Shown piece by piece: positions 23,588 through 32,606 of a stretch of DNA of 64,000 nt. The notes below the pieces were generated by a model, which was not told the origin of the DNA, searched no databases, and saw nothing but the letters and a program-made list of their open reading frames with translations. Within the stretch, counting starts at the first letter, position 1. Each line of letters starts with the position of its first letter. The stretch is taken from contig CAKUPQ010000004.1 of NCBI GenBank assembly GCA_934675205.1, forward strand, positions 190,391 through 254,390. Reading direction: 5' to 3'. The translations under genes and the position numbers were made by a program. The DNA comes from an uncultured Flavobacteriaceae bacterium. GTDB taxonomy: Bacteria; Bacteroidota; Bacteroidia; Flavobacteriales; Flavobacteriaceae.

Positions 23588-24700
23588 CTATTCCACACTT
23601 TCCCACCATTTTGAAAAGGTTTGGGTTGTATCTTTTAGATGTACTATTTCTCCTATTTTTGGAGTAATCATCGGAATATCAGATTCTTTGTTGAGCTGGG
23701 AAACTTTTTCCAAAGGTTCTTTCCAAGAATGATAAGCCAACGAAAACTTTGAGGAATGAACCGGAAAAAATCGTTTGGCTTTCAGTTCTGTTGCAACGGT
23801 ATGGATTTCTTCGGGAAGCGTGTGAATGTACCTCCATTTTTCGTTATACTGTCCGTTTTCGAGGATTGCCAAATCAAAAGGCCCGAATTTTTCTCCGATT
23901 TCCTTAAAATGAAAATCATAACCGGAATCTCCTCCGATAAACATTTTGTAATCAGGACTTTCCAAAACATACGAAGTCCAAAGTGAAACATTTCTTTTGA
24001 ACGTTCTTCCCGAAAAATGTCTTGCAGGAGTAAGGGTAATTTTCATTTGATTGCTTAATTCTACCGAATCATACCAATCTTTTTCGATGATTTTTGAAGT
24101 GTCGTAATCCCAATATTCGAGATGTTCTCCAACTCCCAAACCGCAAATTACGGTTTTGACTTTATCCTTTAATTTGATAATCGTTTCGTAATCAAAATGG
24201 TCGTAATGGTCGTGGGTAATTAGTAAATAATCAATTTCAGGAAAATCCTCAACCTGATAAATATCCGTTCCGTTAAAAGATTTCACAGAACTCAAACCGG
24301 GAGAAACATCTCCGCTAAAAACAGGGTCAACCAAAAACCGCTTTCCGTTGAGCTGAAAATAATACGAAGAATGACCAAACCAAATCAGAATATCATCATT
24401 AAGATCCAATGATTTTATATCGGTTTTAATACCTGGAATTATACTTTCCGGTTCTTTTCCTTCTACCTTTTTGAACAAAAAATCAAACAGCACTCCAATC
24501 ATTGTATTTCCCTCTGTCAGACCCGGAGTATCACTTAAATTTTGAAAAGTTTCGTCTTTGTAATTTGGAGATTTTTTGATGATTTCTAATCGTTCTCCTC
24601 TTGGTAATCTTCCGAATTTGGCTTGTTTTACATAGAAAAAACCAAACAGAAACAACAGAATTATTATCGAAAGTAGAATGAGCATTATTCGTTTAAGCAT
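23588..24700 (-). CDS. membrane-anchored metallo-beta-lactamase-fold hydrolase
   Basis: 370 residues. One N-terminal membrane helix (about 5-25), then a metallo-beta-lactamase fold of the UlaG / NAPE-PLD-like branch: DILIWFGHSSYYFQLNGKRFLVDP, metal motif LLITHDHYDHFD (THxHxDH), PARHFSG, and FIGGDSGYDFH supplying the bridging Asp. C-terminal HSSKF carries the last His. Probable phosphodiesterase acting outside the cytoplasm; the substrate may be an N-acyl phospholipid, which is inferred from the family only. Followed by fabG at about 100 bp on the same strand. Confidence 0.85.
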   Translation of the reverse strand: MLKRIMLILLSIIILLFLFGFFYVKQAKFGRLPRGERLEIIKKSPNYKDETFQNLSDTPGLTEGNTMIGVLFDFLFKKVEGKEPESIIPGIKTDIKSLDLNDDILIWFGHSSYYFQLNGKRFLVDPVFSGDVSPGLSSVKSFNGTDIYQVEDFPEIDYLLITHDHYDHFDYETIIKLKDKVKTVICGLGVGEHLEYWDYDTSKIIEKDWYDSVELSNQMKITLTPARHFSGRTFKRNVSLWTSYVLESPDYKMFIGGDSGYDFHFKEIGEKFGPFDLAILENGQYNEKWRYIHTLPEEIHTVATELKAKRFFPVHSSKFSLAYHSWKEPLEKVSQLNKESDIPMITPKIGEIVHLKDTTQTFSKWWESVE

Positions 24701-24720
24701 ATTTTTGTTATAGGTAAATG

Positions 24721-24795
24721 GAACACAGATGACACAGATTTTTTATGATTAACTATGATTTTATCTGCGAAAATCTGCTTAATCATAAAAAATCT
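24721..24795. repeat. dispersed intergenic repeat (ACACAGAT / ATCTGCGAAAATCTG type)
   Basis: Contains GACACAGATTTTTTATGATT and TTATCTGCGAAAATCTGC, with related pieces at 26639-26664 and 58581-58606. A known style of flavobacterial intergenic repeat. Confidence 0.5.
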
Positions 24796-24800
24796 ACGTT

Positions 24801-25628
24801 CTATATCAGATAAATTCCGTCTTCTTTAAGGGTAATCAGCTTTTGCCTGTAAAGATTTCCGATTGCTTTTTTAAAGGCTTTTTTACTCATTTTCAGAACG
24901 GTTTTGATTTCTTCAGGATGCGAATTATCGGTTAACCGCAAAAATCCGTTTGAAGATTTTAGCTCCTCCAAAACAATTTGAGCATTGTCTTCGATTCCGT
25001 CAAAACCTTGTTTAGTAAGGGAAACATCAATCTTTTTGTCTTCCCTTATATTTTTAATATAACCTTTGAGTTTTTTACCCGGAGTAAGATTTTCAAAAAC
25101 TTCGTCTTTATAAAGCAATCCTTTGTATTTGGAATTGATAATTACGTTAATTCCGAGTTCCGTAATATGCGAAACTATCAAATCCACCTCCTGATTTGGT
25201 TCTAAATCTATTGTTTCCTGTTCTAAAAACTGATTTAGTTTGCTCGAAGCAACTAATCTGTCGGTTTTTTCGTCCAAATACGCATACACCAAATAACGTT
25301 TCCCTTCCTCCATTTTTCGGGCTTGTTCTTTGAACGGGACAAACAAATCTTTTTCTAATCCCCAATCCAGAAAAGCTCCGTATTGATTGATATAGCTCAC
25401 TTTCAGATAGGCAAATTCATCACGTTGGATATACGGTTTCAGAGTGGTTGCGGTCAATCGTTCTTCGTGGTCAAGATAGACAAATACCTTGATTTCGTCC
25501 TCGATTTCAAAGCGTTTCGGAACGTATTTATTCGGAAGTAAAACATCAGTCGTTCCGTCCGATAAGAATAACCCTACCGAAGTATCCCGAATAATTTTGA
25601 GTGTGTTGTATTTGCCTAATTCTATCAT
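24801..25628 (-). CDS. cvfB: CvfB-like S1 RNA-binding protein
   Basis: 275 residues. Series of S1-type OB folds: LKIIRDTSVGLFLSDGTTDVLLP (1-60), YLKVSYINQYGAFLDWGLEKDLFVP (73-140), and VDLIVSHITELGINVIINSKYKGLLY (147-205). The C-terminal winged helix (about 225-275) is LRLTDNSHPEEIKTVLKMSKKAFKKAIGNLYR. This is the CvfB domain order. CvfB binds RNA and affects virulence gene expression in Staphylococcus. Length is typical. Stand-alone gene upstream of trxA-separated repeat. Confidence 0.88.
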   Translation of the reverse strand: MIELGKYNTLKIIRDTSVGLFLSDGTTDVLLPNKYVPKRFEIEDEIKVFVYLDHEERLTATTLKPYIQRDEFAYLKVSYINQYGAFLDWGLEKDLFVPFKEQARKMEEGKRYLVYAYLDEKTDRLVASSKLNQFLEQETIDLEPNQEVDLIVSHITELGINVIINSKYKGLLYKDEVFENLTPGKKLKGYIKNIREDKKIDVSLTKQGFDGIEDNAQIVLEELKSSNGFLRLTDNSHPEEIKTVLKMSKKAFKKAIGNLYRQKLITLKEDGIYLI

Positions 25629-25630
25629 CT

Positions 25631-25742
25631 TTTGAGATTATGGAGTTATGAGGTTATGGAGTTATGGAGCTATAAAAGTTAAAAGGTTAGAAAGCTGTAA
25701 CTATCTAACCTCATAACTTCGTAACCTTATAACTTTACAACT
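25631..25742. repeat. short tandem repeat in intergenic region
   Basis: Imperfect repeats of GGAGTTATG / GAGGTTATG followed by the inverse pattern CTAACCTCATAAC and CGTAACCTTATAAC. The arms GGTTAG (25685-25690) and CTAACC (25705-25710) can pair and may act as a terminator for trxA. Confidence 0.5.
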
Positions 25743-25747
25743 TTGTC

Positions 25748-26065
25748 TTACAACAAAGCGTCAATTGCATCAGTATAATTTTTCTTTGGAGCAACTCCTA
25801 CTTGTCTTCCTACCACTTCTCCGTTTTGGAAAACCAATACAGTCGGAATGTTTCTGACTCCATATTTTGCAGCGAATTCCTGATTAGCATCTACGTCCAC
25901 TTTTCCTACGACTGCTTTTCCGTCATATTCGTTGCTGATTTCGTCAATGATTGGACCTACCATTCTGCAAGGACCACACCAAACAGCCCAAAAATCTACC
26001 ATTACAGGTTTGTCCGATTTCAAAACTACTTCGTCAAAAGTAGCATCTGTTATTTCTAAAGCCAT
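25748..26065 (-). CDS. trxA: thioredoxin
   Basis: 105 residues, the usual length. Active site WCGPC at residues 29-33 in VMVDFWAVWCGPCRMVGP, cis-Pro in VRNIPTVLVFQNGEVVGRQVG. Cytoplasmic disulfide reductase that serves ribonucleotide reductase and repair enzymes. A TAATTTTG-type promoter element lies upstream (26089-26096 on plus as CAAAATTA). Confidence 0.95.
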   Translation of the reverse strand: MALEITDATFDEVVLKSDKPVMVDFWAVWCGPCRMVGPIIDEISNEYDGKAVVGKVDVDANQEFAAKYGVRNIPTVLVFQNGEVVGRQVGVAPKKNYTDAIDALL

Positions 26066-26235
26066 ATTTTTTGTTTTTAAATGAATTACAAAATTACAAT
26101 TTTATTTTGAATGTATATCTTAAAGAAATATTAGTTTTTGTTATAGTGGTATTTGTAGAATCTAAAAAAATGAAAAAATCTAAAGAATCTAAAAAAAATG
26201 GAAACTGATGATTTTTGTAGGTTATACACTGAAAA

Positions 26236-26586
26236 CTAACTCCTCAAAATCTTTTCCATTGCTTTGCCTTTGGCTAATTCATCAATCATTTTATCCAAAT
26301 AACGGATTTCACGCATTAGCTTTTCTTCGATTTCCTCTATGCGATAACCGCAAATCATACCTGTAATTTTCGAGGCATTCGGGTTAATTTCAGCCTGATT
26401 GAAAAAAGTTTCAAAATCGGTTTTTTCGTCTAAATGTTTTTGTAATGTTTTTTCGTCATAGCCCGTAAGCCAAAAAATAATTTGATTTACTTCTTCTTGG
26501 GTACGACCTTTTTTCTCCGCTTTTGTAATGTAATGCGGATACACACTCGCAAAAGCCATTTTGTAAACACGTTCTAAATTTTTCAT
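26236..26586 (-). CDS. DUF2200 family protein
   Basis: 116 residues. Conserved opening [40 protein letters not shown], then [30 protein letters not shown], which is the DUF2200 signature. Small all-helical cytoplasmic protein with no known activity. It carries no export signal. Sits between trxA and dnaG on the same strand but with gaps of about 170 and 90 bp, so it is probably independent. Confidence 0.85.
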   Translation of the reverse strand: MKNLERVYKMAFASVYPHYITKAEKKGRTQEEVNQIIFWLTGYDEKTLQKHLDEKTDFETFFNQAEINPNASKITGMICGYRIEEIEEKLMREIRYLDKMIDELAKGKAMEKILRS

Positions 26587-26638
26587 TTTATTTGTTTTTT
26601 GCTCCCTCTGAATTTCATCTGAATTTTATATATTTTTT

Positions 26639-26664
26639 CTGCGTTAATCTGCGAAATCTGTGGG
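26639..26664. repeat. dispersed intergenic repeat
   Basis: CTGCGTTAATCTGCGAAATC plus CTGTGGG, the same family as the repeat at 24721-24795. Confidence 0.5.
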
Positions 26665-26673
26665 AAAATTAAA

Positions 26674-28671
26674 CTAATTATACTGCGAATAATGATTAAG
26701 CGGAGTTACATTCCCTAAAAGAGAAAACAAAAATTTCCGTAATTCTCCGTATTGCACAATATTGGTTAGAACTTCCGAATTATCGGTTTCACTATTGGTT
26801 TCTTTGGTTTGATTCATCAAATCTCCTATAAGTCTGTAAATCAGATGGCAACGTAAATTTAAAATAGTTTCGTTTACGTTTTGAAGAATCACACTTTCCT
26901 GATCTTTGGTTTTCGGAAAAATATTTTTTGATTCCCAGTTATCCAAGCGGTATCTGTCATCAGACAAATACAAATCACTGATTTCGGAGGCTAACTCCTG
27001 TGGAATTTCCGAAATGAATTTTTCCTTGTCAAACGATTCGTTAGAATGAAAATGCAAAATAATATAGTTATAAATGACTTTAAACTGCTCGTTAGAGAAT
27101 TCGATTTCGTCATCTTGGAGATTCAGATAAATCCTTTCGTAAACTTTGTAGTCCTTTTTCGTGGATTTTCTCTCTAATTCTCCGTCTTCATTTAAAGTGA
27201 AATGATAGTCCTCAAAAGTAAGTTCTTTTGTTCCGTAATTTAAGAGGATTTTTAAAATATTTTCTTCGATAACTTTCAGAAAATCAATCTTTTCGAGCTG
27301 AGTTTCTTCCCGTTTTACAGACTCGATAGTTTTGTTTTCCTCAAATGTTTTTTTGGCTGAATCGTATTGCTCTTTCCGTAGGATTTGAGCCAAAGTATTC
27401 ACCAAAACATCTTCCGAAATATCCATAATTTTTGAAGTTTCCTTGACGTAAACCTCTCGTTTTATCCTATCGGGAATTTTGGAAATGCTCGTAACCATAT
27501 CTCGGATAAGTTCCGCTTTTTTGATGGGGTCGTTTTGAGCATCTTCGTTTAATAATGATGCTTTGAACTGAATGAAATCTTTGGCATTTTCCTCTAAATA
27601 CAAGGTCAAATCTTCAAACGAAGTCTTTTTGGCAAAGCTGTCAGGGTCTTCTCCATCGGGAAAAGTGCAGACTTTTACGTTCATTCCCTCCTCCAAAATC
27701 AAGTCAATTCCACGAATGGAAGCCCGAAGTCCTGCCGAATCTCCGTCAAACAAAACCGTAATATTTTTGGTCAAACGGCTAACCAAACGGATTTGGTCAG
27801 AAGTCAGAGCCGTTCCCGAAGAGGCAACCACATTCTCAACTCCCGATTGGTTGAACTGAATCACATCGGTATATCCCTCAACCAAATAGCAGTTGTCATT
27901 TTTGGCAATGGCTTGTTTTGCCTGAAAAAGTCCATAAAGGATTTTACTCTTGTGATAGATTTCGCTTTCAGGCGAATTCAGATATTTTGCCGCTTTTTTG
28001 TCCGTAACCAAAATACGTCCTCCAAAACCCAAAACCCGACCCGACATACTCTGAATCGGAAACATCACACGACCTTTAAACCTGTCGAATTTCTTGTCTT
28101 CCTTAACGATTGTAAGTCCCGTTTTTTCGAGAAATTCAAGGCTGTAGCCGTTTTTGAGAGCTTCATCTGTAAAAGAAGTCCAAGCATCAGGAGAATACCC
28201 TAAACCGAATTTTTCGATAGTTTCGTTCGTAAAGCCTCTTTCCTTGAAATACGAAAGCCCGATTGCCTTTCCCTCTTGGGTATTGAGCAAAACATTGTGG
28301 AAATATTTTTTGGCAAATTCCGAAACCAGATACATACTTTCCTTTTCGGAAGCCTGTTCTTTTTCCTCCGAAGTCTGCTCGGTTTCTTCGATTTCGATGT
28401 TGTATTTTTTGGCTAAATACCGAATGGCCTCCGGATACGAAAAATGCTCGTGTTCCATTAAAAACGAAACGACATTTCCACCTTTTCCCGAGCTGAAATC
28501 TTTCCAAATCTGCTTGGTCGGAGATACCATAAACGAAGGAGATTTTTCGTCCACAAACGGACTCAACCCTTTCAGGTTGCTCCCTGCACGTTTGAGTTGC
28601 ACGAAATCTCCGATGACCTCCTCCACACGAGCCACCTCAAAAACCGTATCTATCGTATTTCTTGAAATCAT
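26674..28671 (-). CDS. dnaG: DNA primase
   Basis: 665 residues from ATG at 28669-28671; a longer frame exists but the promoter at 28688-28695 fits this start. Zinc-binding-like domain 1-100, core and TOPRIM domain 105-440 (YLVEGYTDVIQFNQSG with catalytic Glu, then FDGDSAG and EDPD), and a long C-terminal helicase-interaction region. Makes RNA primers for replication. The four zinc ligands of typical DnaG are replaced by Ser37, Val40, Asp58 and Ser61 (see finding). Everything else looks intact. Confidence 0.93.
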   Translation of the reverse strand: MISRNTIDTVFEVARVEEVIGDFVQLKRAGSNLKGLSPFVDEKSPSFMVSPTKQIWKDFSSGKGGNVVSFLMEHEHFSYPEAIRYLAKKYNIEIEETEQTSEEKEQASEKESMYLVSEFAKKYFHNVLLNTQEGKAIGLSYFKERGFTNETIEKFGLGYSPDAWTSFTDEALKNGYSLEFLEKTGLTIVKEDKKFDRFKGRVMFPIQSMSGRVLGFGGRILVTDKKAAKYLNSPESEIYHKSKILYGLFQAKQAIAKNDNCYLVEGYTDVIQFNQSGVENVVASSGTALTSDQIRLVSRLTKNITVLFDGDSAGLRASIRGIDLILEEGMNVKVCTFPDGEDPDSFAKKTSFEDLTLYLEENAKDFIQFKASLLNEDAQNDPIKKAELIRDMVTSISKIPDRIKREVYVKETSKIMDISEDVLVNTLAQILRKEQYDSAKKTFEENKTIESVKREETQLEKIDFLKVIEENILKILLNYGTKELTFEDYHFTLNEDGELERKSTKKDYKVYERIYLNLQDDEIEFSNEQFKVIYNYIILHFHSNESFDKEKFISEIPQELASEISDLYLSDDRYRLDNWESKNIFPKTKDQESVILQNVNETILNLRCHLIYRLIGDLMNQTKETNSETDNSEVLTNIVQYGELRKFLFSLLGNVTPLNHYSQYN

Positions 28672-28687
28672 TTTTTTGTTGAAAACA

Positions 28688-28695
28688 CAAAGATA
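28688..28695 (-). promoter_or_regulatory. dnaG promoter -7 element
   Basis: TATCTTTG on the minus strand, 17 bp before the dnaG ATG. It supports the chosen start. A matching -33 element was not found. Confidence 0.5.
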
Positions 28696-28784
28696 CAAAG
28701 GTTGAGGGAATAGAAAACAGTTTTGTAAATTTGTTGTAAAGTAAGCCCATACATTAATAGTCAATCTTTGTGGTATTGTTTTTT

Positions 28785-28809
28785 GCCACGAAGGCACCAA
28801 GACACAAAG
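28785..28809. repeat. dispersed intergenic repeat, CCACGAAGGCAC type
   Basis: GCCACGAAGGCACCAAGACA plus CAAAG. This is a familiar intergenic sequence style shared by many Bacteroidota genomes. Confidence 0.5.
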
Positions 28810-28879
28810 TCGAATAAAGAGGAATTGAGAAAAGAAGTGTGATTTTGCTTGAAATTTGTTGTATAAATCCCCAAAACCA

Positions 28880-29236
28880 ATGACAGAAATAACAATAAAA
28901 AGAGTTTATGAAAAACCCTCTCCGACAGACGGTTTTCGTATTTTGGTGGATAGGCTCTGGCCTCGTGGCATTTCCAAAGAAAATGCTCATATCGACCAGT
29001 GGAACAAAGATATCGCTCCCTCAACCGAACTCCGAAAATGGTTTAACCACGACCCCGAAAAATGGGACGCATTTTCCGAAAAATATTTAGATGAATTAAA
29101 AGCCAATAACGTTGGAAAAACCTTTTGGGAACAGTACAAAAACCAAAAGAAAATTACGTTGGTGTTTGGTGCTAAAGATACACAACATTGTAATTCGGTT
29201 GTTTTGTTGGGGTATTTGAAATCGTTTCAGAAGTAA
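28880..29236 (+). CDS. DUF488 family protein (YeaO-like)
   Basis: 118 residues from ATG at 28880; the frame could start 24 bp earlier but the family begins at ITIKRVYE. Signature GFRILVDRLWPRGISKENAHIDQWNKDIAPSTELRKWFNHDPEKW and the ending KITLVFGAKDTQHCNSVVLLGYL. DUF488/YeaO proteins have an unknown biochemical role. Divergent from dnaG with about 210 bp between them. Confidence 0.85.
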   Translation: MTEITIKRVYEKPSPTDGFRILVDRLWPRGISKENAHIDQWNKDIAPSTELRKWFNHDPEKWDAFSEKYLDELKANNVGKTFWEQYKNQKKITLVFGAKDTQHCNSVVLLGYLKSFQK

Positions 29237-29244
29237 AATTTCCT

Positions 29245-29252
29245 TATCTTTG
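29245..29252 (+). promoter_or_regulatory. promoter -7 element of the lipoprotein gene
   Basis: TATCTTTG 19 bp before the ATG at 29272. Confidence 0.5.
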
Positions 29253-29271
29253 AAAGACTAATTTTTAGAAA

Positions 29272-29784
29272 ATGAAAATCAAAGTTATATTTCTGTTTAT
29301 TGTTGGATTGTTTTTAATGAATTGTAAAGATGAAAATACAATTCAACAGGAAGAAATTGCTCAAATTGAAGAAATCAATACGTTTGATTTTATCAATAAA
29401 AGTTTTGAAGAAAAATTAAATGAGTTTATTGACGGTTGTGAACAAATAAATCAAAGAAGAGCTGAAGCTAAAAAGTATAATATTACTGTAGGTTTGGTTT
29501 TTAAGTTAAAACCTGAATATGAAGAAGGTGATTCTACAATAGTAGAGGTTACATTTATGTTTTACAGCCCAATATCTTGTAATAATATTATTGGAATGAA
29601 AAAAATAAGAGGGTACAATATCTTTTATGCAAGTTTAGGTGAAGAAGTTGATAGACAAATTATAAAAGTTAATATTCCTTTTAATGATTGTTTGGATTAT
29701 GTAGATTTTGAAATTATAAATACGATATTTGACCCTCTGACTCTTTTTTATGTATTTGAAAATGGAGAGTTAAAAGAATATTAG
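29272..29784 (+). CDS. predicted lipoprotein, unknown function
   Basis: 170 residues. Signal peptide with lipobox FLMNCKDE, Cys18 as lipidation site. The mature part starts with an acidic helix (IQQEEIAQIEEINTFDFINKSFEEKLNEF) and goes on to a beta-rich domain (TVGLVFKLKPEYEEGDSTIVEVTFMF ... FINDCLDYVDFEI-like pattern). I do not recognise the family. Membrane-facing side unknown. A bidirectional terminator follows (29832-29857). Confidence 0.7.
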   Translation: MKIKVIFLFIVGLFLMNCKDENTIQQEEIAQIEEINTFDFINKSFEEKLNEFIDGCEQINQRRAEAKKYNITVGLVFKLKPEYEEGDSTIVEVTFMFYSPISCNNIIGMKKIRGYNIFYASLGEEVDRQIIKVNIPFNDCLDYVDFEIINTIFDPLTLFYVFENGELKEY

Positions 29785-29831
29785 AAGACATTCCTAACAC
29801 AATCAATAAAAATCCCCTGATCCCTAACCAA

Positions 29832-29857
29832 AAAAGTCTGCCAATTAGCAGACTTTT
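29832..29857. terminator. bidirectional terminator
   Basis: Perfect 10-bp stem AAAAGTCTGC / GCAGACTTTT, 6-base loop, between convergent genes (lipoprotein and lepA). Confidence 0.85.
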
Positions 29858-29877
29858 TAAATTATAGATTATTCTTT

Positions 29878-31674
29878 TTAATCATTCAGTTTCAAAACAG
29901 CCATAAAAGCCGATTGCGGAATCTCAACATTCCCGACTTGTCGCATACGTTTTTTACCTGCTTTTTGTTTTTCGAGTAGTTTACGTTTACGGGAAATATC
30001 TCCTCCGTAACATTTTGCGGTAACGTCTTTACGAAGTGCTTTAATGGTTTCACGAGCAATGACTTTCACTCCGATTGCAGCCTGAATCGGAATATCAAAC
30101 TGCTGTCTTGGGATAAGTTCACGTAATTTTTCACACATTTTTTTTCCGATGTGATAGGCATTATCTTCGTGAATAAGAGCCGAAAGTGCATCTACATTTT
30201 GTCCGTTTAACAGCACATCAAGACGAACTAATTTCGATGCTCTCATTCCGATTGGGTGGTAATCAAATGAGGCATATCCTTTGGAGACCGTTTTTAATCT
30301 ATCATAAAAATCAAATACGATTTCAGCCAAAGGCATATCAAAAGTAAGCTCAACTCGTTCGGTTGTCAGGTAGGTTTGATTGGTAATCTGTCCTCTTTTT
30401 TCGATACACAGACTCATTACGTTTCCGACATAATCCGCTTTTGTAATGATAGTTGCTTTGATATAGGGCTCCTCTACCCTATCCAATTTTGACGGCTCGG
30501 GCAAATCAGACGGATTGTTTACCACAAACGGAGTTTCAGGGTCTTTTTTGGTATAAGCTAGATACGAAACGTTCGGAACAGTCGTGATAACCGTCATATT
30601 GAACTCTCTCTCCAAGCGTTCCTGAACGATTTCCATATGTAACATTCCCAAGAAACCACAACGGAAACCAAATCCTAATGCCGCCGAACTCTCTGCTGTA
30701 AACACAAGCGAAGCATCGTTTAGCTGCAATTTTTCCATTGAAGCACGAAGTTCTTCGTAATCTTCTGTATCCACAGGGTAAATTCCCGCAAAAACCATAG
30801 GTTTTACGTTCTCAAAACCATCAATCATATTTTGAGTAGGTGTTTTGGCATCGGTAATCGTATCCCCTACTTTTACTTCTTTTGCCTCTTTAATTCCCGA
30901 AATCAGATAACCTACATCTCCTGTTCCGATACTGTTTTTCGGAACCTGGTTGAGTTTAAGCGTACCGACTTCATCAGCAAAATACTCTTTCCCGGTAGCC
31001 ATAAATTTGATTTTCTGACCTTTGGAAATAGCTCCGTTTATCACTCTAAAAATTACCTCAATTCCCCTAAACGGATTATAAACCGAATCAAAAATCAAAG
31101 CTTGAAGAGGTTCTTCAGGATTTCCTTTTGGAGCAGGAATTTTCTCAATGACAGCCTCCAAAATCTTATCTACTCCGAAACCTGTTTTTCCCGAAGCGTG
31201 AATAATATCCTCCAATTTACAACCCAACAAATCCACAATATCATCACTTACTTCTTCGGGATTGGCACTTGGCAGATCCACTTTGTTCAGAATAGGAATA
31301 ATTTCCAAATCGTTTTCCAAAGCCAGATAAAGGTTTGAAATCGTTTGTGCCTGAATACTTTGAGCCGCATCTACAATCAGCAAAGCTCCTTCACAGGCAG
31401 CAATCGAACGGGAAACCTCATACGAAAAATCCACGTGTCCGGGAGTGTCGATAAGGTTTAGGATATATTTTTCTCCTTTGTATTCGTATTCCATTTGGAT
31501 TGCGTGCGATTTAATGGTAATTCCACGTTCACGTTCCAAATCCATATTGTCCAAAAGCTGGGCTTGTTTTTCTCTCTCGGTTACCGTTTGGGTAAAATCC
31601 AAGAGCCTGTCAGCCAAGGTACTTTTTCCGTGGTCAATATGTGCAATAATGCAAAAGTTGCGAATGTTCTTCAT
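29878..31674 (-). CDS. lepA: elongation factor 4 (LepA)
   Basis: 598 residues from ATG at 31672-31674 ([20 protein letters not shown]); a longer frame is rejected because its promoter element lies between. GTPase motifs: G1 [10 protein letters not shown]2 region [13 protein letters not shown]3 DTPGHVDF, G4 NKVDLPSA. C-terminal LepA domain ends [18 protein letters not shown]. Ribosome-dependent GTPase that back-translocates tRNAs under stress. Complete and typical length. Confidence 0.95.
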   Translation of the reverse strand: MKNIRNFCIIAHIDHGKSTLADRLLDFTQTVTEREKQAQLLDNMDLERERGITIKSHAIQMEYEYKGEKYILNLIDTPGHVDFSYEVSRSIAACEGALLIVDAAQSIQAQTISNLYLALENDLEIIPILNKVDLPSANPEEVSDDIVDLLGCKLEDIIHASGKTGFGVDKILEAVIEKIPAPKGNPEEPLQALIFDSVYNPFRGIEVIFRVINGAISKGQKIKFMATGKEYFADEVGTLKLNQVPKNSIGTGDVGYLISGIKEAKEVKVGDTITDAKTPTQNMIDGFENVKPMVFAGIYPVDTEDYEELRASMEKLQLNDASLVFTAESSAALGFGFRCGFLGMLHMEIVQERLEREFNMTVITTVPNVSYLAYTKKDPETPFVVNNPSDLPEPSKLDRVEEPYIKATIITKADYVGNVMSLCIEKRGQITNQTYLTTERVELTFDMPLAEIVFDFYDRLKTVSKGYASFDYHPIGMRASKLVRLDVLLNGQNVDALSALIHEDNAYHIGKKMCEKLRELIPRQQFDIPIQAAIGVKVIARETIKALRKDVTAKCYGGDISRKRKLLEKQKAGKKRMRQVGNVEIPQSAFMAVLKLND

Positions 31675-31692
31675 CTTCGTAAAATAAGTGAG

Positions 31693-31700
31693 CAAAGATA
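31693..31700 (-). promoter_or_regulatory. lepA promoter -7 element
   Basis: TATCTTTG on the minus strand, 19 bp before the lepA ATG. Confidence 0.5.
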
Positions 31701-31707
31701 GTTTTTT

Positions 31708-31737
31708 AGTCCGAAGTTTTCAGTCCGAAGTCCGAAG
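31708..31737. repeat. short tandem repeat
   Basis: AGTCCGAAG units at 31708-31716 and 31722-31730, and TCCGAAG at 31731-31737, in the gap between lepA and the YceI gene. Confidence 0.5.
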
Positions 31738-31790
31738 TTTTTTAGATTTTGGATTTTAAATAGCAGGTTTATGAATGATATAAACAAAAA

Positions 31791-31814
31791 AACTTTGCTC
31801 CGAAGAGCAAAGTT
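31791..31814 (-). terminator. terminator of the YceI gene
   Basis: On the minus strand a 10-bp stem closes a UUCG tetraloop (AACTTTGCTC-TTCG-GAGCAAAGTT), followed by seven T. An unusually stable hairpin. Confidence 0.85.
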
Positions 31815-31852
31815 CTTAAAAATAAGTTCGAATTAATACGTAACCTATAAAA

Positions 31853-32503
31853 TTATTTTACTGCTTTTACCACAAATTTGATTGTAATATTATTGCTAAT
31901 AACATTGTCAGCAGCAACGTCTGTCATTGATTCATTTCTGAAATTAACGTTCCATTGTGTTCTGTCAATAGTGAAAGCATCAGCAACAATTGTTACATCA
32001 TTGTCAGCAACAGTTACTTTTGCAGGGAATTTTACGTTTTTAGTAATTCCTTTCAAAGTTAAGTTTCCTTCGATGTTTCCTTCAGAAACAGCTGTGATTT
32101 CAAATTTTCCTTCAGGGAATTCAGATACGTTAAAAAAGTGGTCTGCATTCTCTGCGGTAGCACCTTTAAGGTGTCCTTCTAACCAACCTCTTTTTTCTTC
32201 GTCTTCGATATCCAATACAGCGATTGAATTCATATCAATAACGAATGAACCTGCCTCAACAACTCCACCTTTTACGCTAACTTCTCCTGAAGAAAGAGCG
32301 ATTGTTCCGTTGTGAGTACCTCCTACAACTTTTCCACCTTCCCATACAATTTCTGATTCAGCTGTGTTTACATTAAATGTTACAGCTTCTGCACTTGCTT
32401 CAGTTACAGCTTCTGCATCTGTCGCTTGGGTAGCTTTGTTACAACTTGTAGCCGAAAATGTCAATCCTGCTACGATAGCCAATGATAATACTATTCTTTT
32501 CAT
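31853..32503 (-). CDS. YceI family lipoprotein
   Basis: 216 residues. Signal with lipobox SATSCNKA (Cys21), then low-complexity Ala/Glu linker, then YceI domain from about 45: ESEIVWEGGKVVGGTHNGTIALSSGEV, SFVIDMNSI, GHLKGATAENADHFFNVSEFP, GNLTLKGITKNV, FTIDRTQWNVNFRN. YceI lipocalin-like barrels bind isoprenoid or polyisoprenoid molecules. Probably periplasmic, lipid-anchored. A TATCTTTG promoter element lies at 32540-32547 (read on minus). Confidence 0.85.
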   Translation of the reverse strand: MKRIVLSLAIVAGLTFSATSCNKATQATDAEAVTEASAEAVTFNVNTAESEIVWEGGKVVGGTHNGTIALSSGEVSVKGGVVEAGSFVIDMNSIAVLDIEDEEKRGWLEGHLKGATAENADHFFNVSEFPEGKFEITAVSEGNIEGNLTLKGITKNVKFPAKVTVADNDVTIVADAFTIDRTQWNVNFRNESMTDVAADNVISNNITIKFVVKAVK

Positions 32504-32539
32504 AATTTAAAATTTGTTTTGATTTAAATAATTATGAGG

Positions 32540-32547
32540 CAAAGATA
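32540..32547 (-). promoter_or_regulatory. YceI promoter -7 element
   Basis: TATCTTTG on the minus strand 37 bp before the ATG of the YceI gene. Confidence 0.45.
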
Positions 32548-32606
32548 TACGAAAAAGCAAAGAAAAATATTAATAAAATGTTAATATTTGTATATACAAG
32601 TGTTTT

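Noticed and set aside
25631..25742. Repeats resembling a short CRISPR array
   Set aside because: Units are 8-9 bp, imperfect, with no spacers of uniform length and no cas genes nearby; ordinary intergenic repeat.
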